A stretch of DNA of 6,708 nucleotides from assembly GCA_023423855.1 (NCBI GenBank), contig JAFAEU010000352.1, forward strand, positions 1-6,708, written 5' to 3'. The position numbers and the translations under genes are program-made. Each line of letters opens with the position of its first letter. Within the stretch, counting starts at the first letter, position 1. The notes under the pieces were generated by a model. The model was not told the DNA's origin, ran no database searches, and was given only the letters and a program-made list of their open reading frames with translations. Origin of the DNA: Pseudomonadota bacterium (lineage in GTDB: Bacteria; Pseudomonadota; Gammaproteobacteria; Xanthomonadales; Xanthomonadaceae). Of the stretch, positions 1 to 5,241 are shown in pieces.

Positions 1-929
1 ACACCATCCTCGGCATGTCGCTGGCGCACGGCGGACACCTGACCCACGGCGCCAAGGTCAATGCCTCGGGCAAGCTGTTCAACGCCGTGCAGTACGGCGT
101 GAACGACGACGGCCTGATCGACTACGACGAAGTCGAGAAGCTGGCGCTCGAGCACAGGCCGAAGATGGTCGTGGCCGGCTTCAGCGCCTACTCGCAGAAG
201 ATCGACTGGGCGCGCTTCCGCGCCATCGCCGACAAGGTCGGCGCGCTGCTGTTCGTCGACATGGCGCACGTGGCCGGCCTGGTCGCTGCCGGCGTGTACC
301 CGAACCCGGTGCCGCATGCGCACGTGGTCACCTCGACCACGCACAAGACCCTGCGCGGTCCGCGCGGCGGCATCATCGTCGCCAGCGAGCAGGGCGCGGG
401 CGAGGCCTTCGCCGACATCACCAAGAAGCTGCAGAGCATCGTCTTCCCCGGCATCCAGGGCGGCCCGCTGATGCACGTCATCGCCGCCAAGGCGGTGGCG
501 TTCAAGGAGGCGCTGGAGCCGGAATTCAAGGCCTACCAGGCGCAGGTGGTGAAGAACGCGCAGGCGATGGCGAAGACCATCATCGCGCGCGGCTACAAGA
601 TCGTCTCCGGCGGGACCGAGAACCACCTGATGCTGGTCGACATGATCGGCAAGCCGATCACCGGCAAGGCCGCCGAGGAAGCGCTGGGCAAGGCGCACAT
701 CACCGTCAACAAGAACGCGGTGCCCAACGACCCGCAGAAGCCCTTCGTCACCTCCGGCCTGCGCATCGGCACGCCCGCGGTGACCACGCGCGGCTATGGC
801 GAGGCCGACTGCGTTGCGCTGGCGAACTGGATCTGCGACGTGCTGGACAACCCCGGCGACGATAGCGTCATCGCCGGCGTGCGCGAGAACGTGACCAGGC
901 AATGCCGGCAATTCCCCGTCTACGCATAG
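1..929 (+). CDS. glyA: Serine hydroxymethyltransferase, 5'-truncated by the window edge
   Basis: PLP-dependent cytoplasmic enzyme that interconverts serine plus tetrahydrofolate with glycine plus 5,10-methylenetetrahydrofolate, the main one-carbon source. The reading frame enters at base 3 with [16 protein letters not shown], a family signature normally near residue 110-125, so roughly 110 N-terminal residues lie upstream; the internal ATG at 15 is not the true start. About 308 codons are present. The PLP-lysine motif [14 protein letters not shown] is intact, with the Schiff-base lysine codon at 345-347. Also visible are the substrate-site region [19 protein letters not shown] and the C-terminal [13 protein letters not shown] segment. 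The protein ends CRQFPVYA, the usual family ending, so the 3' end is complete at TAG 927-929. The stop codon lies inside the left arm of a palindromic repeat. nrdR follows 66 bp later on the same strand, an arrangement I believe is common in xanthomonads. Confidence 0.97.
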   Translation, partial: TILGMSLAHGGHLTHGAKVNASGKLFNAVQYGVNDDGLIDYDEVEKLALEHRPKMVVAGFSAYSQKIDWARFRAIADKVGALLFVDMAHVAGLVAAGVYPNPVPHAHVVTSTTHKTLRGPRGGIIVASEQGAGEAFADITKKLQSIVFPGIQGGPLMHVIAAKAVAFKEALEPEFKAYQAQVVKNAQAMAKTIIARGYKIVSGGTENHLMLVDMIGKPITGKAAEEALGKAHITVNKNAVPNDPQKPFVTSGLRIGTPAVTTRGYGEADCVALANWICDVLDNPGDDSVIAGVRENVTRQCRQFPVYA

Positions 930-994
930 GGCGGGTCTCGACCCGCCTGCGCATCGCCCAGCCCGAGGAGGTGGCGGGTTGAAACCCGCCCTAT
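926..994. repeat. REP-like doublet: two GC hairpins in inverted arrangement
   Basis: An 11-bp perfect inverted repeat (ATAGGGCGGGT at 926-936, ACCCGCCCTAT at 984-994) encloses two hairpins. The first is GGCGGGT-type, with stem 930-936/941-947 and loop CTCG. The second is GGCGGGT (973-979), loop TGAA, ACCCGCC (984-990). Two inverted copies of one short palindrome with a spacer is the layout of REP doublets (BIMEs), which are mobilised by RAYT-type transposases in many gammaproteobacteria; no RAYT gene is in the window. The left arm uses the glyA stop codon TAG, and the right arm ends one base before the nrdR ATG. The element may cap the 3' end of glyA mRNA, but it has no U-tract and is not a classical terminator. 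Family assignment is by pattern only. Confidence 0.75.
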
Positions 995-995
995 C
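965..995 (+). promoter_or_regulatory. nrdR ribosome binding site set back behind a hairpin
   Basis: AGGAGGT at 966-972 is a full match to the anti-Shine-Dalgarno complement, but it ends 23 bases before the nrdR ATG at 996, too far for normal use. The 18-base hairpin 973-990 (7-bp stem, TGAA loop) lies exactly between them. If it folds, the remaining single-stranded spacing is T972 plus CTATC 991-995, about 6 bases, which is ideal. No other purine-rich site lies nearer the start. The NrdR N-terminus MYCPFC is conserved at this ATG, so the start itself is firm. Confidence 0.5.
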
Positions 996-1532
996 ATGTA
1001 CTGCCCCTTCTGCCAGCACCAGGACACCAAGGTCATCGACTCGCGCGCGTCGGAAGACGGCGCGACGATCCGGCGTCGGCGCGAGTGCGAGGCCTGCGGC
1101 GAGCGCTTCAGCACGCTCGAGACCATCGAGCTGAAGCTGCCGGTGATCATCAAGGGCGACGGCCGGCGCGAGCCGTTCGACGCGCGCAAGCTGCGCATCA
1201 GCATGGACCGCGCGCTGCACAAGCGCCCGGTGTCCGAGGAGCAGATCGAGGCGGCGGTGCGCGCGGTGGTGCACCAGCTGCGGATGACGACCGAGCGCGA
1301 GATCCAGTCGCGCCGCGTCGGCGAATTCGTGATCGCGGAACTGCGCAAGCTCGACCACGTCGGCTTCGTGCGCTTCGCCTCGGTCTACCGCTCGTTCGAG
1401 GACATCACCGACTTCCGCGAGGAACTCGACCGGCTCGAACGCGACCTGCCGGGCGAAGGCCAGCTGCCGCTGCTCGGCGGCGGCGACGTGGTGCCGTTCG
1501 GGAAGCCGGCGGGGAAGGGCAAGAAGCGCTGA
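996..1532 (+). CDS. nrdR: Transcriptional repressor NrdR
   Basis: Zinc-ribbon/ATP-cone repressor of ribonucleotide reductase operons; it senses ATP/dATP through the cone and binds NrdR boxes near nrd promoters. The 178-residue product opens with the family hallmark MYCPFC. Zinc ligands are C3, C6, C31 and C34 (CPFC...CEAC), and [13 protein letters not shown] supplies the basic DNA-binding stretch. The ATP-cone runs from about residue 49 ([17 protein letters not shown]) to about 139 ([20 protein letters not shown]). The family is usually 150-170 residues; the extra C-terminal tail after residue 150 is Gly/Pro/Lys-rich and ends in basic KGKKR, probably disordered. It follows glyA across a palindromic repeat. 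Its likely ribosome binding site is set back behind a hairpin. No NrdR box was found in the window, so its targets lie elsewhere. Confidence 0.97.
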   Translation: MYCPFCQHQDTKVIDSRASEDGATIRRRRECEACGERFSTLETIELKLPVIIKGDGRREPFDARKLRISMDRALHKRPVSEEQIEAAVRAVVHQLRMTTEREIQSRRVGEFVIAELRKLDHVGFVRFASVYRSFEDITDFREELDRLERDLPGEGQLPLLGGGDVVPFGKPAGKGKKR

Positions 1533-1607
1533 TGCGAGGCGGGGTGCTGGCGTCAGAAACGCGGCGGTCCCGGGAGTTTCCGGGTTCAGCGACCTGAAAC
1601 CAGACCC

Positions 1608-1691
1608 TGTCATTCCGAGCGAAGCGAGGAATCTGCTTCCCGCCGACTCAAGGGCCACAGAAGCAGATTCCTCGCTTCGCTCGGAATGACA
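1608..1691. repeat. Long perfect palindromic intergenic repeat, copy 1
   Basis: Arms 1608-1639 and 1660-1691 are perfectly complementary over 32 bp, with a 20-base loop. The arm core is TCATTCCGAGCGAAGCGAGG. Repeats of this type are scattered between genes in many Lysobacteraceae and other GC-rich genomes, and give rise to spurious database peptides such as SEARNL and SRAQRG. No transposase, target duplication or U-tract is visible. It lies 75 bp after nrdR and 89 bp before ribD, so it may end or insulate the glyA-nrdR transcript. The bases 1533-1607 before it hold only weak small hairpins (for example TTCAG-CGAC-CTGAA at 1585-1598). The bases 1692-1780 after it show no convincing promoter by eye. 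Confidence 0.85.
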
Positions 1692-1780
1692 TTCTCTATG
1701 GGCTTGCTTCCTATGCAGGCTCGTTTCAGCGATTGCCGGCAGTTCGCAGCAGGTGATGTCGCGATTGGAACGGAAATGAC

Positions 1781-2875
1781 ATGACGGATTTCAGCCCCAC
1801 CGACCACGCCATGATGGCCCGCGCCCTGCGCCTGGCCGAACGCGGCGCGTACACCACCAAGCCCAATCCCATGGTCGGCTGCGTGATCGCGCGCGGCGAC
1901 GAGGTCGTCGGCGAAGGCTGGCACCGGCGCAAGGGCGGGCCGCATGCGGAGGTGTTCGCGCTGCAGGCGGCGGGCGAGCGCGCGAAGGGCGCGACCGCCT
2001 ACGTCACGCTGGAACCCTGCGCGCACGTCGGCAACACCGGCCCGTGCGCGGACGCGCTGGTCGCCGCCGGCGTGTCGCGCGTGGTCGCGGCGATGCGCGA
2101 TCCGTTCCCGAAGGTCGACGGCAGCGGCTTCGCCAGGCTGCGCGACGCCGGCGTCGACGTCGGCGTCGGGCTGATGGAAGCGCAGGCGCGCGCGCTCAAC
2201 AACGGCTTCCTGTCGCGGATCGAGCGCGGGCGGCCGTGGGTGCGGGTCAAGCTGGCCTGCAGCCTCGACGGCCGCACCGCGATGGCGAGCGGCGATTCGA
2301 AGTGGATCAGCGGCGAGGCTTCGCGCGCCGACGTGATGCGTTGGCGCGCGCGCGCCGGGGCGATCCTGACCGGCGCCGGCACGGTGCTGGCCGACGATCC
2401 CTCGCTGACCGTGCGCTTCGACGAAGCGCAGGAATTCGTCGCGCCGCTGCGCGTGGTGCTCGATCCCGGGCTCGCCACCGTCGCGCGCGGCAAGGTGCGC
2501 GAGGGCGACGCGCCGACGCTGTACCTGCACGCGCCCGACGCCAAGCCGCCGCGCGAACTGGCTGCGGATCGCGCGGCGGTTCCGGTCAAGGGCGGAAAGT
2601 TCGACCTGCAGGCCGTGCTGGCCCTGCTCGCGCAGCGCGAGGTCAACGACGTGCACGTCGAGACCGGCGCGACGCTGGCCGGTGCGCTGCTCATGGCGGG
2701 CCTGGTCGACGAACTGCTGCTGTACATGGCGCCGGTGGTGCTGGGCGACACCGCGCGCCCCCTGTTCGGCGGCCTCGGCTTCACCGAGATGGCGCAGCGG
2801 CTGCAGATGCGCATAGTCGAAACCCGCCGCATTGGCGACGACCTGCGGCTGCTGCTGCATCCGCGCACGCAATAG
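1781..2875 (+). CDS. ribD: Bifunctional pyrimidine deaminase/reductase RibD
   Basis: Cytoplasmic enzyme for two successive riboflavin steps: zinc-dependent deamination of 2,5-diamino-6-ribosylamino-pyrimidinone phosphate, then NADPH-dependent reduction of the ribosyl side chain. It has 364 residues, a normal family length. The N-terminal CMP/dCMP-deaminase-like domain (about 7-150) shows PNPMVGCVI (28-36), H55-A-E57 (zinc ligand and proton shuttle) and PCAHVGNTGPC with zinc ligands C80 and C89. The C-terminal RibD reductase domain (about 153-360) shows VKLACSLDGRTAMASGDS, SKWISG and ILTGAGTVLADDPSLTVR (195-212), then GLVDELLLYMAPVVLG. In the zinc loop the common GRTPP reads GNTGP, a minor departure. 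A weak GGAA at 1772-1775 precedes the ATG by 5 bases; the start agrees with the typical DHxxMxxALxLAERG beginning. No FMN riboswitch precedes it; the only one in the window is upstream of ribE. Confidence 0.97.
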   Translation: MTDFSPTDHAMMARALRLAERGAYTTKPNPMVGCVIARGDEVVGEGWHRRKGGPHAEVFALQAAGERAKGATAYVTLEPCAHVGNTGPCADALVAAGVSRVVAAMRDPFPKVDGSGFARLRDAGVDVGVGLMEAQARALNNGFLSRIERGRPWVRVKLACSLDGRTAMASGDSKWISGEASRADVMRWRARAGAILTGAGTVLADDPSLTVRFDEAQEFVAPLRVVLDPGLATVARGKVREGDAPTLYLHAPDAKPPRELAADRAAVPVKGGKFDLQAVLALLAQREVNDVHVETGATLAGALLMAGLVDELLLYMAPVVLGDTARPLFGGLGFTEMAQRLQMRIVETRRIGDDLRLLLHPRTQ

Positions 2876-2936
2876 GCGAATCGGAAGGCGACCTGTGTCG
2901 CATGCCGTCGGCCTTGCCATCGGGTAAGGTGGCGCG

Positions 2937-3689
2937 ATGGGGCAGGCGATGTTCAAGGACCACTTCTCGGCGGTTGCGGGCGCGTACGCCGACGCGCGCC
3001 CGGAATATCCCGCGGCGCTGTTCGACTGGATCGCATCCGTTGTCCCGGCGCGCGCCCTGGCATGGGAGGCCGGCTGCGGCAGCGGCCAGGCCACGCGCGG
3101 ACTGGCGCCGCTTCTCGCGCAGGTGCACGCCACCGATCCCAGCGCCGAACAGATCGCGCGCGCCCGCGCGCCCGCGAACGTGATCTTCGCCGTCGAGCCG
3201 GCCGAGCAGTGCAGCCTGCCCGACGCCTGCGCCGATGCGGCCTGCGTCGCGCAGGCGCTGCACTGGTTCGACCGTGGCCGCTACTTCGCCGAATGCGCGC
3301 GGGTGCTGCGTCCCGGCGGCGTGCTGCTGGCGTGGGGTTACCAGGACATCGAAGTGCCGGACGAATTGGACGATGGGGTCGGTGCGTTCGCCGCCGACAT
3401 CCGCCCGTACTGGCCGCCGGAACGCGAGCAGGTCGACGTGGCCTACGCCGGCTACGCATGGCCGTTCCCCGCCATCGATGCGCCGCGCTGGACCCTGCGC
3501 GCCGACTGGCCGCTGCCGCGCCTGCTGGGCTACTTCTCCAGCTATTCGGCGACGCGGCGCTTCCGCGAGGCGACCGGCATCGATCCCGTCGCGAAGCACG
3601 CGGACGCGATCGCGCGCGCGTGGGGCGATCCCGCCGCCACGCGCCGCCTGCAGTGGCCGATGTTCATGCACGCGCGGAGGAAGCCATGA
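2937..3689 (+). CDS. Class I SAM-dependent methyltransferase of unknown substrate
   Basis: A 250-residue Rossmann-fold methyltransferase, probably cytoplasmic and acting on a small molecule; the substrate cannot be named. It begins with the FxxxAxxYAxxRPxYP signature (residues 6-25). SAM motif I is EAGCGSG (44-50), the motif II acidic residue is D67 in ATDPS, QALHWFD spans 106-112, and the post-motif is RVLRPGG (122-128). This combination is typical of the Methyltransf_11-like group that includes trans-aconitate methyltransferase relatives, but it does not fix specificity. There is no signal peptide or membrane segment. The start at 2937 is chosen for AAGG at 2926-2929, 7 bases upstream; an alternative ATG at 2949 (MFKDHF) is possible. 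It follows ribD by 61 bp, with no terminator in the gap, and overlaps the next gene by ATGA, so it is probably translationally coupled to that oxidoreductase. No evidence ties it to riboflavin synthesis beyond position. Confidence 0.9.
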   Translation: MGQAMFKDHFSAVAGAYADARPEYPAALFDWIASVVPARALAWEAGCGSGQATRGLAPLLAQVHATDPSAEQIARARAPANVIFAVEPAEQCSLPDACADAACVAQALHWFDRGRYFAECARVLRPGGVLLAWGYQDIEVPDELDDGVGAFAADIRPYWPPEREQVDVAYAGYAWPFPAIDAPRWTLRADWPLPRLLGYFSSYSATRRFREATGIDPVAKHADAIARAWGDPAATRRLQWPMFMHARRKP

Positions 3690-4717
3690 CCCTGCGCTGG
3701 GGCATCGTCGGCTGCGGCGACGTCACCGAGGTCAAGAGCGGCCCCGCGCTGCAGCAGGCGCGCGGTTCGTCGCTGGCGGCGGTGATGCGGCGCGACGGCC
3801 GGAAGGCCGAGGACTATGCGCGGCGCCACGGCGTGCCGCGCTGGTACGACGATGCCGATGCGCTGATCCACGATCCCGGGGTCGACGCGGTCTACGTGGC
3901 CACGCCGCCGTCGACCCACGCGCAGTACGCGATCGCCGCGATGCGCGCCGGCAAGCCGGTCTACGTCGAGAAGCCGATGGCGCTCGACGCCGGCGAATGC
4001 GAGGCGATGCTCGAGGCCAGCCGCGCGACCGGGATGCCGCTGTTCGTGGCCTACTACCGGCGCGCGCTGCCGCGCTTCCTGAAGGTGCGCGACCTGCTGG
4101 CCACGGGCGCCATCGGCACGCCGCGGCGGGTGCGCGTGGTCCTGCACCGGCCGCTCGACCCGCGCTATACCAATGGCGCCGCGCTGCCGTGGCGCGTACG
4201 TCCGGAGATCGCCGGCGGCGGACTGTTCGTCGACCTCGGCAGCCACGCGCTGGACCTGCTGGATTTCCTGTTCGGGCCGATCGTGGACGTGTCGGGCCGT
4301 GCGGCGTCGGTATCCGGCGCCTATCCGGCCGAGGACACGGTGGCGATGGCGTTCGCGTTCGACGGCGGCGTGCGCGGCGAGGGCGACTGGTGCTTCTGCA
4401 GCGATGCGCGCCGCGACGAGGTCGAGATCAGCGGCGACCGCGGCCGGCTGCGCTTCGCGACCTTCGACGAGGTGCCGGTCGAACTCGAGGGCGCGGATGG
4501 CACGCAGCGTTTCGACATCGCCAACCCGCCGCACATCCAGCTGCCGCTGGTGGAGACCCTCGTCGCCGAGCTGCGCGGCGAGGGGCGGTGCCCGTCGACC
4601 GGGATTTCGGGGGCGCGCACCACGAAGATCATCGACGCGGTGCTGGAGGGCTACCGGCGGCGGGACCCGCCTGCCGGCGGCCAATGGCTGCCGGGGTCCC
4701 GGCAACCGGAAGACTGA
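3686..4717 (+). CDS. Gfo/Idh/MocA-family NAD(P)-dependent oxidoreductase
   Basis: A 343-residue dehydrogenase of the Gfo/Idh/MocA family, which usually oxidises or reduces sugars, inositols or related polyols; the substrate is unknown. The N-terminal Rossmann domain opens with GIVGCGDV (6-13). The segment after the second strand reads VMRRDGRKAEDYA (33-45); basic R35/R36 where an acidic residue would favour NAD suggests NADP(H). VATPPSTHAQYA (71-82) and EKPMA (95-99, K96 conserved catalytic) follow. The C-terminal alpha/beta domain contains GGGLFVDLGSHALDLLDFLFG-type sequence (177-197), with D183 and H187 at the usual catalytic positions. The start is firm: GGAGGA at 3676-3681 precedes the ATG, which overlaps the methyltransferase stop by 4 bp. 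There is no Tat signal, so it is cytoplasmic. A GC hairpin (4689-4704) lies inside the last codons, and the PPAGGQWLPGSRQPED tail looks low in conservation. Confidence 0.92.
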   Translation: MTLRWGIVGCGDVTEVKSGPALQQARGSSLAAVMRRDGRKAEDYARRHGVPRWYDDADALIHDPGVDAVYVATPPSTHAQYAIAAMRAGKPVYVEKPMALDAGECEAMLEASRATGMPLFVAYYRRALPRFLKVRDLLATGAIGTPRRVRVVLHRPLDPRYTNGAALPWRVRPEIAGGGLFVDLGSHALDLLDFLFGPIVDVSGRAASVSGAYPAEDTVAMAFAFDGGVRGEGDWCFCSDARRDEVEISGDRGRLRFATFDEVPVELEGADGTQRFDIANPPHIQLPLVETLVAELRGEGRCPSTGISGARTTKIIDAVLEGYRRRDPPAGGQWLPGSRQPED

Positions 4718-4720
4718 GCC

Positions 4721-4776
4721 TGTCGTTCCGAGCCCTTCGGCCATGCCCCGGGGCAGGTTCCGCGAAGGATCTGCTG
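4721..4776. repeat. Divergent half copy of the palindromic repeat
   Basis: The segment begins TGTCGTTCCGAGC and ends GCGAAGGATCTGCT, matching the two ends of one arm of copy 1 (TGTCATTCCGAGC...GGAATCTGCT). A GC-rich stretch of roughly 25-30 bases replaces the centre. It has its own symmetry: CCTTCG (4734-4739) pairs with CGAAGG (4763-4768), around the perfect palindrome TGCCCCGGGGCA (4744-4755). No full opposite arm adjoins it. A 10-base match to its outer end (CGGGACGACA, 4901-4910, 9/10) lies beyond the next repeat. It starts 3 bp after the oxidoreductase stop. Confidence 0.6.
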
Positions 4777-4787
4777 CTGCCTGAACT

Positions 4788-4892
4788 TGTCATCCCTGAA
4801 CTTGTCATCCCGAGCGCAGCGAGGGATCTACTGTCCGACGTCGAAAGGCAAGATCCCTCGCTGCGCTCGGGATGACAAGTTCAGGGATGACA
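4788..4892. repeat. Long perfect palindromic intergenic repeat, copy 2 (extended arms)
   Basis: Arms 4788-4829 and 4851-4892 pair perfectly over 42 bp, with a 21-base loop. The inner part of each arm (TCATCCCGAGCGCAGCGAGG) is the same family as copy 1 but differs at three positions, each changed in both arms. The outer part is built of a 15-base unit TGAACTTGTCATCCC, present in tandem on the left (4782-4796, 4797-4811) and as one full (4869-4883) plus one partial inverted unit (4884-4892) on the right. No U-tract or transposase is present. It separates the oxidoreductase from the riboswitch promoter and could stop read-through into it. Confidence 0.87.
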
Positions 4893-4957
4893 TTCGCGTT
4901 CGGGACGACATCGGCGATCGGCGGCGGCAGGTTGCCCCCGGGCCGCGGCACGGGCCG

Positions 4958-4990
4958 GCAGCGGGCCGCTGCGGTAGAATGCGCACGCCG
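4958..4990 (+). promoter_or_regulatory. Likely promoter of the FMN-riboswitch/ribE/ribB transcript
   Basis: TAGAAT at 4975-4980 is a good sigma-70 -10 hexamer and the best AT-rich island before the aptamer. Transcription would begin near 4986-4988, giving a leader of about 255 bases. No good -35 sits at the right distance (the 17-bp-spaced hexamer would be GGGCCG). Instead a 15-bp palindrome, GCAGCGGGCCGCTGC (4958-4972), abuts the -10. Early in the predicted RNA, GCCGGC (4987-4992) pairs with GCCGGC (4998-5003) around a 5-base loop. The call rests on the -10 and on its position just upstream of the riboswitch. Confidence 0.45.
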
Positions 4991-5020
4991 GCTGCGTGCC
5001 GGCACCACACACAATGCAGA

Positions 5021-5173
5021 TGTCTTCAGGGCGGGGCGAAATTCCCCACCGGCGGTAGGTGGATCGTCGCAAGGCGCATCCACGAGCCCGCGAGCGCCCG
5101 GGCGGCCTGCCCGGGGTCAGCAGATCCGGTGAGATGCCGGAGCCGACGGTCACAGTCCGGATGGAAGAAGACG
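5021..5173 (+). promoter_or_regulatory. FMN riboswitch (RFN element) aptamer
   Basis: All conserved RFN blocks are present in order. P1 is formed by GTCTTC (5022-5027) with GAAGAC (5167-5172). AGGGCGGGGCGAAATTCCCC holds P2 (5033-5036/5044-5047) and is followed by ACCGGCGGTA. A variable arm has GTGGAT (5059-5064) pairing with ATCCAC (5078-5083), then AGCCCGCGAGCG. A GC-rich arm pairs CCCGGGC (5097-5103) with GCCCGGG (5109-5115). GGTCAGCAGATCCGGTGAGA contains TCCGG (5125-5129), pairing with CCGGA (5137-5141), then GCCGACGGTCACAGTCCGGATG and the P1 return strand. FMN binding represses downstream riboflavin genes, here ribE and ribB. The near-complete consensus makes function very likely. Confidence 0.97.
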
Positions 5174-5241
5174 ACCATGCGCGGCCGCGCCGCGCGTGCA
5201 TCGCGCCCTGCGGGCGTTTGCCGCCATGCGGGAAACGGACC
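5174..5241 (+). promoter_or_regulatory. Riboswitch expression platform with ribE ribosome-binding-site hairpin
   Basis: Downstream of P1 are three possible stems. The first is GCGCGGC (5179-5185) with GCCGCGC (5189-5195). The second is CGCCC (5204-5208) with GGGCG (5212-5216). The third is CGTTT+CCGC (5215-5219, 5221-5224) with GCGG+AAACG (5228-5231, 5233-5237), 9 bp with one G.G mismatch and a CAT loop. The third stem covers the purine-rich GGGAAACGGA that serves as the ribE ribosome binding site, and overlaps the second stem at 5215-5216, so the two are mutually exclusive. No stem is followed by a U-run (only TTT after 5216), which favours translational rather than terminator control. How ligand binding selects between the stems is inferred, not shown. 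Confidence 0.55.

Noticed and set aside
1608..1691. Insertion sequence or complete MITE
   Set aside because: It contains no transposase fragment and no target-site duplication can be recognised. It is better described as a palindromic intergenic repeat.
2888..2901. Terminator between ribD and the methyltransferase
   Set aside because: GCGAC-CTGT-GTCGC is only 5 bp with no T-run; read-through is expected.
1610..3133. 507-codon antisense open frame
   Set aside because: It is antisense to ribD and the methyltransferase, both of which have clear family motifs. Its start region translates the palindromic repeat into low-complexity peptide of the SEARNL type. Long antisense frames are expected at this GC content.
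3062..3685. Upstream extension of the oxidoreductase to an in-frame ATG at 3062
   Set aside because: The extension overlaps the methyltransferase in another frame, is Arg/Ala-rich without motifs, and the Gfo/Idh/MocA domain begins exactly at the ATG at 3686 with a good ribosome binding site.
3542..4744. 400-codon antisense open frame
   Set aside because: Mirror of the oxidoreductase frame; composition is Arg/Ala/Gly/His-rich with no motif.
4782..4811. CRISPR-like tandem repeat
   Set aside because: There are only two direct 15-base units with no spacers; they belong to the palindromic repeat arm.
5204..5219. Intrinsic terminator in the riboswitch platform
   Set aside because: The CGCCC-TGC-GGGCG stem is followed by only three T residues, too few for a standard terminator; the sequestering hairpin explains the region better.
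5059..5241. Upstream extension of ribE to an in-frame ATG at 5059
   Set aside because: It lies within the FMN aptamer, and riboflavin synthases start MFTG at 5242.
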